Part shown: piece after piece, positions 37,456 through 49,700 of the stretch
Layout: each line of letters begins with the position of its first letter
How positions within the stretch are numbered: the stretch's first letter is position 1
NCBI RefSeq assembly: GCF_003590145.2
Contig: NZ_CP060436.1
Coordinates: forward strand, 2,142,001-2,206,000
Direction of reading: 5' to 3'
DNA: 64,000 nt
From: Pseudooceanicola algae
GTDB lineage: Bacteria > Pseudomonadota > Alphaproteobacteria > Rhodobacterales > Rhodobacteraceae
The notes under the pieces: generated by a model
Databases searched by the model: none
The model's input: the letters and a program-made list of their open reading frames with translations, nothing else
What the model was told of the DNA's origin: nothing
Program-made: the position numbers and the translations under genes

Positions 37456-38631
37456 TTACTCGATGATTTTCGAGACGACGCCCGACCCGACGGTCCGGCC
37501 ACCTTCACGGATGGCGAAGCGCAGGCGCTCTTCCATCGCGATCGGGGCGATCAGTTCGACTTCGAACTTCAGGTTGTCGCCGGGCATGACCATTTCCGTG
37601 CCCTCGGGCAGGTTGACGGTGCCGGTGACGTCCGTGGTCCGGAAGTAGAACTGCGGGCGGTAGTTGGCGAAGAACGGCGTGTGACGGCCGCCTTCATCCT
37701 TCGTCAGGATGTAGGCTTCGGCTTCGAACTTGGTGTGCGGGTTCACCGACTTGGGCTTGCAGAGAACCTGACCACGTTCGACACCTTCACGGTCGATGCC
37801 GCGCAGCAGAACGCCGACGTTGTCGCCCGCTTCCCCACGATCCAGCAGCTTGCGGAACATTTCCACACCGGTGCAGGTCGTTTTCTTGGTGTCCTTGATG
37901 CCGACGATTTCCAGTTCGTCGCCGACGTTGACAACGCCACGCTCGACACGGCCGGTCACAACCGTACCACGACCGGAGATCGAGAACACGTCTTCGATCG
38001 GCATCAGGAACGGCTGGTCGATCGCGCGCTCGGGCTGCGGGATGTAGTCATCCACGGCCGCCAGCAGTTCACGGATCTTGTCTTCGCCGATCGCGTTGTC
38101 GCGGCCTTCCAGAGCGGCCAGGGCCGAACCGGCGATGACCGGGATGTCGTCGCCCGGGTATTCGTAGGCCGACAGCAGCTCGCGGATTTCCATTTCGACC
38201 AGCTCGAGAAGCTCTTCGTCGTCGACCTGGTCAACCTTGTTCATGAAGACGACCATGGCGGGGATACCCACCTGGCGACCCAGCAGGATGTGCTCGCGCG
38301 TTTGCGGCATGGGGCCGTCAGCGGCGTTCACGACCAGGATCGCACCGTCCATCTGGGCGGCACCGGTGATCATGTTCTTCACGTAGTCGGCGTGGCCGGG
38401 GCAGTCGACGTGCGCGTAGTGACGGTTTTCCGTCTCGTATTCCACGTGCGCGGTCGAGATCGTGATGCCACGGGCCTTTTCTTCCGGCGCGCCATCGATC
38501 TGGTCGTAGGCCTGGAAGTCGCCGAAGTATTTCGTGATCGCAGCCGTCAGCGTCGTCTTGCCGTGGTCAACGTGACCGATCGTGCCGATGTTGCAGTGCG
38601 GTTTGCCGCGTTCGAACTTTGCCTTGCCCAT
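37456..38631 (-). CDS. tuf: Elongation factor Tu (copy 1)
   Basis: EF-Tu delivers aminoacyl-tRNA to the ribosomal A site. The 391-residue protein has G1 [10 protein letters not shown], the switch-I region [15 protein letters not shown]3 DCPGHADYV and G4 NKVDQ, then domains II and III. It follows fusA in the str operon, with an AGGAG site before its ATG. The translated product is identical to that of the second copy at 58.2 kb, the situation expected when gene conversion keeps tuf copies alike. Confidence 0.98.
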   Translation of the reverse strand: MGKAKFERGKPHCNIGTIGHVDHGKTTLTAAITKYFGDFQAYDQIDGAPEEKARGITISTAHVEYETENRHYAHVDCPGHADYVKNMITGAAQMDGAILVVNAADGPMPQTREHILLGRQVGIPAMVVFMNKVDQVDDEELLELVEMEIRELLSAYEYPGDDIPVIAGSALAALEGRDNAIGEDKIRELLAAVDDYIPQPERAIDQPFLMPIEDVFSISGRGTVVTGRVERGVVNVGDELEIVGIKDTKKTTCTGVEMFRKLLDRGEAGDNVGVLLRGIDREGVERGQVLCKPKSVNPHTKFEAEAYILTKDEGGRHTPFFANYRPQFYFRTTDVTGTVNLPEGTEMVMPGDNLKFEVELIAPIAMEERLRFAIREGGRTVGSGVVSKIIE

Positions 38632-38653
38632 TATAGGACTCCTGTCTTTCTGG

Positions 38654-38713
38654 CGGTGCGTCAGCGACGCACCCTACTGGATGGTGTAGGGTGCGGGGAT
38701 CAACCCCGCACCG
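38654..38713 (-). repeat. Two inverted palindromic repeat copies in the fusA-tuf spacer
   Basis: Copy one is GGTGCGTC-AGC-GACGCACC (38655-38673) followed by CTAC; copy two is GTA then GGTGCGGGG-ATCAA-CCCCGCACC (38690-38712). Because they face opposite ways, CGCACCCTAC (38668-38677) can also pair with GTAGGGTGCG (38686-38695). The spacer can therefore fold in two mutually exclusive ways. Confidence 0.75.
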
Positions 38714-38717
38714 CTGC

Positions 38718-40841
38718 TTATGCGTATTTCGACTGGATCTCTTCCGAGATGTTCGACGGAACCGGATCGTAGTGGTCGAACTGCATCGAGAACTGCGCGC
38801 GGCCCGAGGACATGGAGCGCAGGGTGTTGATGTAGCCGAACATGTTGGCCAGCGGCACGAAGGCCTGGACCGCAACGGCGTTGCCGCGTTGATCCTGACC
38901 GGACACCTGACCGCGACGCGAGGTCAGGTCGCCGATGATCGAACCGGTGTATTCTTCCGGCGTGATCACTTCGACCTTCATCATCGGTTCCAGCAGTTTC
39001 GCGCCAGCTTTGCGCATGCCTTCACGCATGCACATACGGGCTGCGATCTCGAACGCCAGGACCGAGGAGTCGACGTCGTGGAACTTGCCGTCGATCAGCA
39101 TCACCTTGAAGTCGATCACCGGGAAGCCTGCCAGCGGACCGGAGTCCATGACCGACTTGATCCCTTTTTCGACGCCGGGAATGTATTCCTTGGGCACCGA
39201 ACCACCGACGATCTTGGATTCGAACGAATAGCCTTCGCCCGGCTCTGTCGGGGTGATGATCAGCTTGACCTCACCGAACTGACCCGAACCACCCGACTGC
39301 TTCTTGTGGGTGTAGGTGTGCTCGACCTCGTGACCAATGGTCTCGCGGTAAGCAACCTGCGGGGCGCCGATGTTGGCTTCGACCTTGAACTCGCGCTTCA
39401 GACGATCGACCAGGATGTCGAGGTGAAGTTCGCCCATGCCCTTCATGATGGTCTGACCGGACTCGATGTCGGTCTCCACGCGGAAGGAGGGGTCTTCAGC
39501 TGCCAGACGCTGCAGACCTGCAGACATCTTTTCCTGGTCGTTCTTGGTCTTCGGCTCGATGGCAATCTCGATCACGGGATCGGGGAAAGTCATCGTTTCG
39601 AGCACGACGGGAGCGTTCTGTGCGCAGAGCGTGTCACCGGTGGTGGTCTCTTTCAGACCAGCCAGCGCGATGATGTCGCCTGCGAAGGCTTCGTCGATCT
39701 CTTCGCGATCGTTCGAGTGCATCATCATCATACGACCGACGCGCTCTTTCTTGCCCTTGGTCGCATTCAGGATGCCGTCGCCCTTCTTCATCACGCCGGA
39801 GTAGATCCGGGTGAAGGTCAGGGTGCCGACGAACGGGTCGTTCATGATCTTGAACGCGAGGCCCGCGAAGGGTGCCGCATCGTCTGCCGAACGGGCGATG
39901 TTACGGGTTTCCGTTTCATCATCCGGTGCAAAGCCCATGTAGGCCGGCACGTCCAGGGGACCGGGCAGGAAGTCGATGACGGCGTTCAGCAGGGGCTGGA
40001 CGCCCTTGTTCTTGAACGCGGAGCCACCGAGAACCGGCACGAAGGACAGCGAGAGGCAGCCCTTGCGGATCAGCTTGCGCAGGGTCGGAACGTCGGGCTC
40101 TTCGCCTTCCAGGTACGCTTCCATGGCCGCGTCGTCCATTTCGACGGCGTTCTCGATCATGTTGGCGCGCCACTCGTCGGCGAGATCCTTCAGCTCTTCA
40201 CGGATTGGTTGACGAACCCAGCCTGCGCCGAGGTCTTCACCAGTCCAGACCCATTCTTCCATGGTGATGAGGTCGATCGTGCCTTCCAGCTGATCTTCCG
40301 CACCGATGGGCATTGCCACGGGAACGGGGATCGCACCGGTACGGTCTTTGATCATCTTCACGCAGTTGAAGAAGTCGGCGCCGATCTTGTCCATCTTGTT
40401 GACGAAGACGATCCGCGGAACCTTGTACCGGTCGGCCTGACGCCAGACGGTTTCGGTTTGCGGCTCGACACCGGCGTTGCCGTCCAGAAGGCAGACAGCA
40501 CCGTCGAGCACGGCCAGCGAACGTTCGACTTCGATGGTGAAGTCGACGTGACCGGGGGTGTCGATGATGTTGAAGCGGAACTTCGTGTCATCGGTACCTT
40601 CTTCGGTCGGATCTTCCTGCCACTGCCAGAAGGTGGTGGTCGCAGCGGACGTGATCGTGATCCCGCGTTCCTGCTCCTGCTCCATCCAGTCCATGGTGGC
40701 GGCGCCATCGTGGACTTCACCGATCTTGTGCGACCGGCCGGTGTAGTAGAGGATACGTTCGGTCGTCGTCGTCTTGCCGGCATCGATGTGGGCCATGATG
40801 CCGAAGTTACGGTAACGCGTGAGCGGATATGCGCGTGCCAT
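38718..40841 (-). CDS. fusA: Elongation factor G
   Basis: EF-G drives translocation and ribosome recycling. The 707-residue GTPase has G1 [15 protein letters not shown], switch I region [13 protein letters not shown]3 DTPGHVDFT and G4 NKMDKIG, followed by domains II-V with [12 protein letters not shown] in domain IV. It lies 30 bp after rpsG and ends 5 bp before the repeat pair that precedes tuf. Confidence 0.98.
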   Translation of the reverse strand: MARAYPLTRYRNFGIMAHIDAGKTTTTERILYYTGRSHKIGEVHDGAATMDWMEQEQERGITITSAATTTFWQWQEDPTEEGTDDTKFRFNIIDTPGHVDFTIEVERSLAVLDGAVCLLDGNAGVEPQTETVWRQADRYKVPRIVFVNKMDKIGADFFNCVKMIKDRTGAIPVPVAMPIGAEDQLEGTIDLITMEEWVWTGEDLGAGWVRQPIREELKDLADEWRANMIENAVEMDDAAMEAYLEGEEPDVPTLRKLIRKGCLSLSFVPVLGGSAFKNKGVQPLLNAVIDFLPGPLDVPAYMGFAPDDETETRNIARSADDAAPFAGLAFKIMNDPFVGTLTFTRIYSGVMKKGDGILNATKGKKERVGRMMMMHSNDREEIDEAFAGDIIALAGLKETTTGDTLCAQNAPVVLETMTFPDPVIEIAIEPKTKNDQEKMSAGLQRLAAEDPSFRVETDIESGQTIMKGMGELHLDILVDRLKREFKVEANIGAPQVAYRETIGHEVEHTYTHKKQSGGSGQFGEVKLIITPTEPGEGYSFESKIVGGSVPKEYIPGVEKGIKSVMDSGPLAGFPVIDFKVMLIDGKFHDVDSSVLAFEIAARMCMREGMRKAGAKLLEPMMKVEVITPEEYTGSIIGDLTSRRGQVSGQDQRGNAVAVQAFVPLANMFGYINTLRSMSSGRAQFSMQFDHYDPVPSNISEEIQSKYA

Positions 40842-40871
40842 TTTGTGCCTCTGCCTTTCGGGCTTTGGAGA

Positions 40872-41342
40872 TTACCAGCGGTAGTGGCTGAACGCCTTGT
40901 TCGCGTCGGCCATCTTGTGGGTGTCTTCACGTTTCTTCACGGCAGAACCGCGCGAGTTCACGGCGTCGAGCAGCTCGCCTGCGAGGCGCTCTTCCATCGT
41001 GTTTTCGTTCCGGTTGCGCGAGGCGATGATCAGCCAGCGGATGGCCAGGGCTTCGCGGCGCTCGGGACGCACTTCAACGGGTACCTGGTAGGTGGCACCA
41101 CCCACACGGCGCGAACGGACTTCGACCGAGGGTTTGATGTTTTCGAGGGCTTCGTGGAAGATTTCCACGGGAGCGCGCTTGACCTTGTCTTCAACGCGAC
41201 CGAGCGCATTGTAGACGATTCTCTCTGCGACCGACTTCTTGCCGTCGATCATCAGGTTGTTCATGAACTTGGTCAGCACACGATCGCCAAATTTGGCGTC
41301 GGGCAGGACTTCGCGTTTTTCTGCGGCGTGGCGGCGGGACAT
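40872..41342 (-). CDS. rpsG: 30S ribosomal protein S7
   Basis: S7 nucleates the small-subunit head and contacts the E site. The 156-residue product starts [20 protein letters not shown] and has the conserved [20 protein letters not shown] region. In E. coli it autoregulates the str operon. It begins 12 bp after rpsL. Confidence 0.98.
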   Translation of the reverse strand: MSRRHAAEKREVLPDAKFGDRVLTKFMNNLMIDGKKSVAERIVYNALGRVEDKVKRAPVEIFHEALENIKPSVEVRSRRVGGATYQVPVEVRPERREALAIRWLIIASRNRNENTMEERLAGELLDAVNSRGSAVKKREDTHKMADANKAFSHYRW

Positions 41343-41354
41343 CTGTTGATCCTC

Positions 41355-41726
41355 TTACTTCGGACGCTTCGCGCCGTACTTCGAACGGCGTTGCTTACGA
41401 TCTTTGACCCCATGGGTATCCAACACACCGCGCAGGATGTGGTAACGGACACCCGGAAGGTCTTTCACCCGGCCGCCGCGGATAAGCACAACCGAGTGCT
41501 CCTGCAGGTTGTGGCTTTCACCCGGGATGTAGGAAATGACTTCGTAGCCATTGGTCAGACGGACCTTGGCCACTTTCCGCATAGCGGAGTTCGGCTTCTT
41601 CGGGGTCGTGGTGTAGACGCGCGTGCAGACGCCACGCTTCTGGGGGCATTGCTCCAGGTGCATGGATTTCGAGCGTTTCACTTTGGGCTGCCGCGGCTTG
41701 CGGATCAGCTGCTGGATCGTAGGCAT
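41355..41726 (-). CDS. rpsL: 30S ribosomal protein S12
   Basis: S12 monitors decoding. The 123-residue product starts [20 protein letters not shown]; the streptomycin-determining lysines appear wild type in [10 protein letters not shown] (K43 equivalent) and [13 protein letters not shown] (K88 equivalent), so a sensitive ribosome is predicted. First gene of the rpsL-rpsG-fusA-tuf operon with an unusually long leader. Confidence 0.98.
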   Translation of the reverse strand: MPTIQQLIRKPRQPKVKRSKSMHLEQCPQKRGVCTRVYTTTPKKPNSAMRKVAKVRLTNGYEVISYIPGESHNLQEHSVVLIRGGRVKDLPGVRYHILRGVLDTHGVKDRKQRRSKYGAKRPK

Positions 41727-42029
41727 AGGGTTAACTTCCCGTCTCTAACACATGTGTTGCATGAGGGGCGGCCCCATGCGGTTCCTTCCATGGCCCGTGG
41801 CGCGTCCGCCGGGACCGGTTCCTTTCGCGTTTTCACGCGAGATGTTCCTGTGGCGCTCATCACGCCACGAAACTTACGCCACACTTGCGCGCAACGTAAA
41901 AAACCGCATCCGCCCCTTGGTCACGGGGATCGACGCGGTGGGTTTTCCAGAGGATCGGGGCGTACACCCGGATCTTGACCACTTCAAACCTGGAAGGCAA
42001 AGGGGCGGCCCCCTCGCCTGATTGGGGCG

Positions 42030-42058
42030 CGTATAGGGGGAGTCGGCAGGGTTGTCAA
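42030..42058 (-). promoter_or_regulatory. Predicted strong promoter of rpsL-rpsG-fusA-tuf
   Basis: A consensus TTGACA and TATACG at exactly 17 bp. This is the best match to the housekeeping promoter consensus in the window and implies a 5' leader of about 300 bases. Confidence 0.75.
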
Positions 42059-42376
42059 CAAGACCTGAACGTGACGCGCGCCTGCGAGCCATCGGGCGGG
42101 CCGCTGCGGTGCGCTCCTGCCGTAACGTCGCCGTGCCCTGCCCCGGCTTCCGGGGATCGCAGCCCCTGCCCGGCAACAGGCGGTCACAGCGGGCGATCCC
42201 GTGGCGATCCCGCCCAGGTAGCGGGCCGCAGGCAGAGCCGCTCTTCACCGGCCCTGTCACGCGCTCCCTCTAATGCCTCAGTCGCGCCGTGGCAACGACT
42301 ACCCTGCGCAGACCCTGAGTCAGCATGCCCGGGCCCGCGCGACGGCATCCCCCCGGGCCAGGGCCCGGCAACGTAA

Positions 42377-42403
42377 AAGGCCCCCGGCATGCGGGGGCCT
42401 TTC
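42377..42403 (-). terminator. Terminator of rplJL-rpoBC
   Basis: A perfect 10-bp stem (AAAGGCCCCC / GGGGGCCTTT) with a 7-base loop is followed by TTTTACG on the minus strand, 25 bp past the rpoC stop. Confidence 0.9.
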
Positions 42404-42427
42404 GTGTCTTCATCCGTGAAGGTCGGC

Positions 42428-45400
42428 TTATTCGCCGGCTTCCGAAGTCGCGGAGGCGCTTTCGATCTGCGGTTCTTCTGCCGAGGGGGCCGCAAGGGCC
42501 GCCGCGGCTTCGTCCCGCCGCGCTTCGACGACGACATTGTCGCGCTCCGAAGCGATCCGACGCACCCGCTGGGTTGCCCCACCCGTACCCGCCGGGATCA
42601 GGCGCCCGACGATGACGTTTTCCTTCAGGCCGACAAGCTTGTCGCGCTTGCCCTGTACCGAAGCCTCGGTAAGGACCCGCGTGGTCTCCTGGAAGGAGGC
42701 CGCCGAGATGAAGGACCGCGTCTGCAGCGAGGCCTTGGTGATCCCCAACAGGATCGGCTGACCGGAAGCAGGGCGCAGACCCTTGTCCTCGGCCTTCTGG
42801 TTGGCGGTGTCGAATTCGATCTTGTCGACGTGTTCGCCCTTCAGCAGCGTCGTCTGGCCGCTGTCGAGGATCTCCCACTTCTGCAGCATCTGGCGAACGA
42901 TCACCTCGATGTGCTTGTCGTTGATCTTCACACCCTGCAGTCGATAGACGTCCTGGACCTCGTCGATCATGTAGTCCGCCAGCGCTTCGACACCCATGAT
43001 GGCAAGGATGTCATGCGGCGCCGGGTTGCCGTCCATGATGTAGTCGCCCTTCTGAACGAAGTCGCCTTCCTGAACCGGGATGTGCTTGCCCTTGGGCACC
43101 ATGTATTCCACCGGATCCATGGACTCATCCGCAGGCTCGATCGTGATCCGGCGCTTGTTCTTGTAGTCGCGACCGAAGCGGACGTAGCCGTCGATTTCCG
43201 CGATGATGGCGTGGTCCTTCGGACGACGCGCCTCGAAGAGTTCGGCCACACGCGGCAGACCACCGGTAATGTCCTTCGTCTTCGCACCTTCACGCGGGAT
43301 CCGCGCGACGATGTCACCGATCTTGACGTCCTGGCCGTCTTCGACCGACAGGACCGCATCCACGGACATCGGGTAGGTCACCGGGTTGCCCGCATCGTTG
43401 CGGACGGGTTCGCCTTCCGCATCGACGATCAGGATCTCGGGCTTGAGCTCGTTCCCTTTCGGGGCAGCCCGCCAGTCGATCACGATCTTCTGGGTCATGC
43501 CCGTCGCGTCATCGGTCTCGTCCCGGACGGCAAGCCCGGAGACAAGGTCGACATAACGCGCGGAACCCGCACGCTCGGCGATGATCGGCAGGGTATAGGG
43601 ATCCCATTCGAACATCTTGTCGCCGCGCTTGATCGTCTCGCCATGCTTGACGAACAGCTTGGTGCCGTAGCCCAGCTTGTGGCTGGCGCGTTCCTCGCCA
43701 TGTTCGTCCATGATGCGCAGCTTCATGTTCCGGCCCACAATCAGGATCTCGCCGGCGGCGTTTTCCAGAAGGTTGGCGTTCTCGAACTCGACAATCCCGT
43801 CGACCGAGGCCTCGAGGAAGGACTGCTGGCCACCCTGTGCAACGCCGCCGATGTGGAAGGTCCGCATCGTCAGCTGTGTACCGGGTTCACCGATGGACTG
43901 GGCCGCGATGATGCCGACGGCCTCGCCCTGGTTGACCATGGTCCCGCGCGCAAGGTCACGACCGTAGCAGGCCGCGCAGACGCCATCTTCGGCTTCACAG
44001 GTCAGCGGCGACCGGATGCGCATGGACTGGACGCTTGCGTCCTGGATCATGTCCGCCATCCGTTCGTCGATCAGCTGGCCCTTCTTCAGAAGGACCTCTT
44101 CGGTCCCCGGACGCAGCACGTCATCTGCCGTGACACGGCCCAGGATCCGTTCGCCGATCGTCGCCACGACTTCACCGTCGTTGACCGCGTTGGACACGGT
44201 GATCGCACGGTCGGTGCCGCAGTCATGCTCGCGGATGATGCAATCCTGCGCCACGTCGACCAGACGACGGGTCAGGTAACCCGAGTTCGCGGTCTTCAGA
44301 GCGGTATCCGACAGACCCTTACGGGCGCCGTGGGTCGAGTTGAAGTATTCAAGAACGGTCAGACCTTCCTTGAAGTTCGAGATGATCGGCGTCTCGATGA
44401 TGTCGCCGTTCGGCTTCGCCATCAGGCCGCGCATCCCGCCCAGCTGCTTCATCTGCGTGACCGAGCCACGCGCACCGGAGTGCGCCATCATGTAGACAGA
44501 GTTCGGTTCCATTTCGGCGCCGGACTCGTCGTACTTGGTCGACGAGATCGTCGACATCATGGCTTCGGTGACCTTGTCGTTGCACTTGGACCAGGCATCG
44601 ACGACCTTGTTGTACTTCTCACCCTGGGTGATGAAGCCGTCCATGTACTGCTGTTCGAAGTCGGTGACCTGACCGCGGGTTTCCTCGACGATCTCCCACT
44701 TGTTGTCGGGGATGACCATGTCGTCCTTGCCGAAGGAGATCCCGGCCTTGAACGCTTCGCGGAAGCCCATGCGCATGATCTGGTCACAGAAGATGACCGA
44801 TTCCTTCTGACCGCAATAGCGGTAGACGGTGTCGATGATCTGCTGGACTTCGCGTTTGCGCAGCAGACGGTTCACCAGGGCGAAGGGTGCCTTGGCGTTC
44901 ATCGGCAGCAGGGCCCCGAGGCGGACACGACCGGGGGTCGTCTCGAAGCGGACGGTGATCTCGTTGCCTTCTTCGTCGATCTGCTGGATGCGCGCCGTGA
45001 TATTGGCGTGCAGGTGCACCGCACCGGTATCCAGCGCGTATTGCACTTCGTCGATCGAGGAGAAGACCATGCCTTCACCCTTCATGCCTTCGCGGGCAAT
45101 CGTGGTGTAGTAGAGGCCAAGGATCATATCCTGCGACGGAACGATGATCGGTGCGCCGTTTGCGGGCGACAGGACGTTGTTCGTCGACATCATCAGGACG
45201 CGCGCTTCCAGCTGGGCTTCCAGCGAGAGAGGCACGTGAACAGCCATCTGGTCACCGTCGAAGTCGGCGTTGAAGGCCGAGCAGACCAGCGGGTGCAGCT
45301 GAATCGCCTTGCCTTCGATCAGGATCGGTTCGAAGGCCTGGATGCCGAGACGGTGCAGCGTGGGCGCACGGTTCAGCATGACAGGGTGTTCGCGGATCAC

Positions 45401-46651
45401 CTCGTCCAGGATGTCCCAGACTTCGGGGCGTTCCTTTTCGACCAGCTTCTTGGCCTGCTTCACGGTCGAAGACAGACCCTTCGCTTCAAGGCGCGAGTAG
45501 ATGAAGGGCTTGAACAGCTCCAGCGCCATCTTTTTTGGAAGACCGCATTGATGCAGCATCAGCTCCGGGCCCGTCACGATGACGGACCGACCCGAGAAGT
45601 CGACGCGTTTGCCCAAAAGGTTCTGACGGAAACGACCGTGCTTACCCTTCAGCATGTCCGACAGGGACTTCAGCGGGCGCTTGTTGGCACCGGTGATGAC
45701 CCGGCCACGACGGCCGTTGTCGAACAGGGCATCGACGGATTCCTGCAGCATCCGCTTTTCGTTGCGCACGATGATGTCGGGCGCACGAAGGTCGATCAGA
45801 CGCTTCAGACGGTTGTTCCGGTTGATGACCCGGCGATAGAGGTCGTTCAGGTCAGAGGTCGCGAAGCGGCCACCGTCCAGCGGCACCAGCGGGCGCAGCT
45901 CGGGCGGGATGACCGGGATCACGGTCATGATCATCCACTCGGGGCGGTTGCCCGACTCGAGGAAGGATTCAACGACCTTCAGACGCTTGATGATCTTCTT
46001 GGGCTTCAGTTCGCCGGTGGCTTCCGCCAGATCCGCGCGCAGGGTATCGGCTTCGGATTCCAGGTCGATCTGGGCCAGCATCTCGCGGATGGCCTCGGCG
46101 CCGATGTTCGCCGTGAAGGCGTCCATGCCGTAGACATCCTGAGCTTCCATGAACTCTTCTTCGGTCATCATCTGGCCATAGGTCAGATCCGTCAGACCGG
46201 GTTCGATCACGACGTAGTTCTCGAAGTAGAGCACGCGTTCCAGGTCGCGCAGGGTCATGTCCAGCATCAGGCCGATGCGCGACGGCAGCGACTTGAGGAA
46301 CCAGATATGCGCCACAGGCGAGGCCAGTTCGATGTGGCCCATGCGTTCGCGGCGGACTTTTTGCAGCGTGACTTCAACGCCGCATTTCTCGCAGACGACG
46401 CCGCGATACTTCATCCGCTTGTACTTGCCGCAAAGGCATTCGTAATCCTTGATCGGGCCAAAGATCCGGGCGCAGAACAGGCCGTCGCGCTCGGGCTTGT
46501 AAGTCCGGTAGTTGATGGTTTCCGGCTTCTTGATCTCGCCGTAGGACCACGAGAGGATACGCTCGGGAGAGGCCAGCGATACCTTGATCTCGTCGAAGAC
46601 TTTCGGCGGGGTCAGCGGGTTGAACGGATTGTTCGTCAGTTCCTGGTTCAT
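42428..46651 (-). CDS. rpoC: RNA polymerase beta' subunit
   Basis: Beta' holds the catalytic magnesium. The 1407-residue protein has the [14 protein letters not shown] active-site motif near residue 460, an N-terminal zinc finger ([20 protein letters not shown] near residue 70) and a second Cys cluster ([19 protein letters not shown] near residue 890). The C-terminal jaw and clamp regions are complete, ending in an acidic/Ala-rich tail. It follows rpoB by 73 bp and ends at a strong terminator. Confidence 0.99.
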   Translation of the reverse strand: MNQELTNNPFNPLTPPKVFDEIKVSLASPERILSWSYGEIKKPETINYRTYKPERDGLFCARIFGPIKDYECLCGKYKRMKYRGVVCEKCGVEVTLQKVRRERMGHIELASPVAHIWFLKSLPSRIGLMLDMTLRDLERVLYFENYVVIEPGLTDLTYGQMMTEEEFMEAQDVYGMDAFTANIGAEAIREMLAQIDLESEADTLRADLAEATGELKPKKIIKRLKVVESFLESGNRPEWMIMTVIPVIPPELRPLVPLDGGRFATSDLNDLYRRVINRNNRLKRLIDLRAPDIIVRNEKRMLQESVDALFDNGRRGRVITGANKRPLKSLSDMLKGKHGRFRQNLLGKRVDFSGRSVIVTGPELMLHQCGLPKKMALELFKPFIYSRLEAKGLSSTVKQAKKLVEKERPEVWDILDEVIREHPVMLNRAPTLHRLGIQAFEPILIEGKAIQLHPLVCSAFNADFDGDQMAVHVPLSLEAQLEARVLMMSTNNVLSPANGAPIIVPSQDMILGLYYTTIAREGMKGEGMVFSSIDEVQYALDTGAVHLHANITARIQQIDEEGNEITVRFETTPGRVRLGALLPMNAKAPFALVNRLLRKREVQQIIDTVYRYCGQKESVIFCDQIMRMGFREAFKAGISFGKDDMVIPDNKWEIVEETRGQVTDFEQQYMDGFITQGEKYNKVVDAWSKCNDKVTEAMMSTISSTKYDESGAEMEPNSVYMMAHSGARGSVTQMKQLGGMRGLMAKPNGDIIETPIISNFKEGLTVLEYFNSTHGARKGLSDTALKTANSGYLTRRLVDVAQDCIIREHDCGTDRAITVSNAVNDGEVVATIGERILGRVTADDVLRPGTEEVLLKKGQLIDERMADMIQDASVQSMRIRSPLTCEAEDGVCAACYGRDLARGTMVNQGEAVGIIAAQSIGEPGTQLTMRTFHIGGVAQGGQQSFLEASVDGIVEFENANLLENAAGEILIVGRNMKLRIMDEHGEERASHKLGYGTKLFVKHGETIKRGDKMFEWDPYTLPIIAERAGSARYVDLVSGLAVRDETDDATGMTQKIVIDWRAAPKGNELKPEILIVDAEGEPVRNDAGNPVTYPMSVDAVLSVEDGQDVKIGDIVARIPREGAKTKDITGGLPRVAELFEARRPKDHAIIAEIDGYVRFGRDYKNKRRITIEPADESMDPVEYMVPKGKHIPVQEGDFVQKGDYIMDGNPAPHDILAIMGVEALADYMIDEVQDVYRLQGVKINDKHIEVIVRQMLQKWEILDSGQTTLLKGEHVDKIEFDTANQKAEDKGLRPASGQPILLGITKASLQTRSFISAASFQETTRVLTEASVQGKRDKLVGLKENVIVGRLIPAGTGGATQRVRRIASERDNVVVEARRDEAAAALAAPSAEEPQIESASATSEAGE

Positions 46652-46724
46652 GTCGTCTTCCTAAATGACAGGGCGGGGAGAGAGGTTGGGGCGGCCTTCG
46701 CCGCCCCGGAGTAACGCCAGGCGC

Positions 46725-49700
46725 TTACTCCTCCTCCTCCGCGTCCAGGAGTTCCATGTTCAGGCCGAGGCCGCGGACTTCCTTCACGAGAACGTTGAAG
46801 CTCTCGGGAACGCCCGCTTCGAAGTTGTCTTCGCCCTTGACGATCGACTCGTAGACCTTGGTCCGGCCGGCCACGTCATCCGACTTGACCGTCAGCATCT
46901 CCTGCAGGGTGTAGGCGGCGCCATAGGCCTCGAGGGCCCAGACTTCCATCTCACCGAAGCGCTGACCACCGAACTGCGCCTTACCACCCAGCGGCTGCTG
47001 CGTGACGAGCGAGTACGGGCCGGTGGAGCGTGCGTGGATCTTGTCGTCGACAAGGTGGTGCAGCTTCAGCAGGTACTTCATGCCCACGGTCACCTTGCGC
47101 GCGAACTGCTCGCCCGTCCGGCCATCGAAGAGAACGGACTGGCCGCTTTCGTCGAACCCGGCGCGGCGCAGCGCGTCGTTCACATCGGCTTCCTTGGCGC
47201 CGTCGAAGACCGGAGTCGCGATCGGCACACCGCTGGTGACGTTGCCCGCCGCTTCCAGCATCTGGTCGTCGTCCATGACCGAGAAGCCTTCTTCGTAGAC
47301 ATCGTCGCCGTAGGCAATCCGCAGCGCTTCACGCACCGGGGACATGTCGCCCGAGCGACGGTAGTCCTGCAGGGCATCGTCGATCTTCAGGCCGAGGCCA
47401 CGCGCGGCCCAGCCGGTGTGGGTCTCGAGGATCTGACCGACGTTCATCCGCGACGGCACGCCGAGCGGGTTCAGACAGAAGTCGACCGGGGTCCCGTCTT
47501 CGAGGAACGGCATGTCCTCCATCGGAACCACGCGGGAAACAACACCCTTGTTCCCGTGACGACCGGCCATCTTGTCACCCGGCTGAAGCTTGCGCTTCAC
47601 GGCAATGAAGACCTTGACCATCTTCATCACACCCGGCGGCAGGTCGTCGCCACGACGGACCTTTTCGACCTTGTCCTCGAAACGGGCATCCAGGGCACGC
47701 TTCTGCGCCTCGTACTGCTCGTTCAGGGCTTCGACGATCTGGGCTTCCTGGTCGTCTTCCAGGGCAAGCTGCCACCACTGACCACGGCTGAGCATGCCCA
47801 GCAGGTCCTCGGTGATCTCGGACCCGGCCTTGACGCCTTTCGGGCCTTTGACAGCCTTCTTGCCAAGCAGCATGTCCTTCAGACGCGCATAGATGTTGCG
47901 GTCCAGGATCGCCAGTTCGTCATCGCGGTCACGCGACAGCTGTTCGACTTCTTCGCGCTCGATCTGCAGGGCACGTTCGTCCTTTTCGACGCCGTGACGG
48001 TTGAAGACCCGCACTTCGACGACAGTGCCGTAATCGCCCGGCTTCACGCGCAGCGAGGTGTCACGAACGTCCGAAGCCTTTTCACCGAAGATGGCGCGCA
48101 GAAGCTTTTCTTCCGGCGTCATCGGGCTTTCGCCCTTCGGCGTGATCTTCCCGACAAGAATGTCGCCCGGTTCCACGTCCGCACCGATGTAGACGATGCC
48201 AGCCTCGTCGAGGTTGCGCAGCGCTTCTTCACCGACGTTGGGAATGTCGCGGGTGATTTCTTCCGGACCCAGCTTCGTGTCACGGGCGGCAACTTCGAAT
48301 TCCTCGATGTGGATCGAGGTGAAGACGTCGTCGCGCGAGATACGCTCGGAGATCAGGATGGAGTCTTCGTAGTTGTAGCCATTCCACGGCATGAAGGCGA
48401 CGATGATGTTCTTGCCCAGGGCCAGTTCGCCCATGTCCGTGGACGGACCATCGGCAACCACTTCGCCCTTCACGACCTTGTCGCCCACCTTCACCAGCGG
48501 ACGCTGGTTGATGCAGGTGTTCTGGTTCGACCGCTGGAACTTGCGCATCCGGTAGATGTCGACCCCGGCATCGCCAAGCTCGAGATCCTCGGTTGCACGG
48601 ATCACGATCCGCTGCGCATCCACCTGGTCGATGATCCCGCCGCGTTTGGCCATGATGGCCGCGCCGGAATCCCGTGCCACGACTTCCTCGATCCCGGTGC
48701 CGACCAGCGGCGCCTCGGCCCGCAGAAGCGGAACCGCCTGACGCTGCATGTTCGAGCCCATAAGAGCGCGGTTGGCGTCATCGTTTTCAAGGAACGGGAT
48801 CAACGAGGCAGCGACCGAGACCAGCTGCTTCGGCGAGACGTCGATCAGGTCCACGTTTTCCGTCGGGGTCAGCGTGTATTCGCCGGCCTGACGGGTGTTG
48901 ACCATCTCGTTCGTGAAGACGCCGCCGTCATCCAGCGATGCGTTGGCCTGGGCCACCACGTGACGCTGTTCCTCCGTCGCGGACATGTAGTGCACCTCGT
49001 CGGTGACCTGCTTGTCCTTGACGACCCGGTAGGGGGTCTCGATGAAGCCGTACTTGTTCACCCGCGCGAAGGTCGCGAGGCTGTTGATCAGACCGATGTT
49101 CGGGCCTTCCGGCGTTTCAATCGGGCACATCCGGCCGTAGTGGGTGGCGTGAACGTCACGCACTTCGAAGCCGGCACGTTCGCGGGTCAGACCACCCGGG
49201 CCAAGCGCCGAAAGGCGGCGTTTGTGCGTCACTTCGGACAGCGGGTTGGTTTGGTCCATGAACTGCGACAGCTGCGAGGAGCCGAAGAATTCGCGGACGG
49301 CCGCGGCCGCCGGTTTGGCGTTGATCAGATCCTGGGGCATGACCGTGTCGATTTCGACGCTGGACATACGTTCCTTGATCGCGCGCTCCATGCGCAGCAA
49401 ACCGACGCGGTACTGATTTTCCATCAGTTCGCCGACCGAGCGCACACGACGGTTGCCGAGGTGGTCGATGTCGTCGATTTCGCCCTTGCCGTCACGCAGT
49501 TCGACCAGCGCCTTGATGCAGGCGACGATGTCTTCGCGATCCAGGGTCCGCTGGGTGTCGGGCTTTTCAAGCGCCAGGCGCATGTTCATCTTGACGCGGC
49601 CGACGGCGGACAGGTCATACCGCTCGCTGTCGAAGAACAGCGTGTCGAACAGGTTCGACGCGGCTTCGACGGTGGGCGGTTCACCCGGACGCATGACGCG

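Larger units (their letters stand above)
41727..42427. other. 701-bp region between rpoC and rpsL: long leader, no gene
   Basis: I see no protein gene: open frames here have no recognisable sequence. The right end holds the rpoC terminator and a second GC-rich inverted repeat (CCGGGCCC 42329-42336 with GGGCCCGG 42361-42368). The rpsL promoter is in the middle, leaving about 300 bases of transcribed leader before rpsL. The leader includes a short AT-richer stretch at 41870-41905; its function is unknown. Confidence 0.6.

Noticed and set aside
38691-41978. 1,095-codon plus-strand frame opposite fusA, rpsG and rpsL
   Set aside because: Antisense shadow of highly conserved genes; no ribosome-binding site and no recognisable domain.
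41874-42260. Possible 128-codon minus-strand gene upstream of rpsL
   Set aside because: It spans the consensus rpsL promoter, has Arg/Pro/Gly-rich nonsense-like sequence and no ribosome-binding site.
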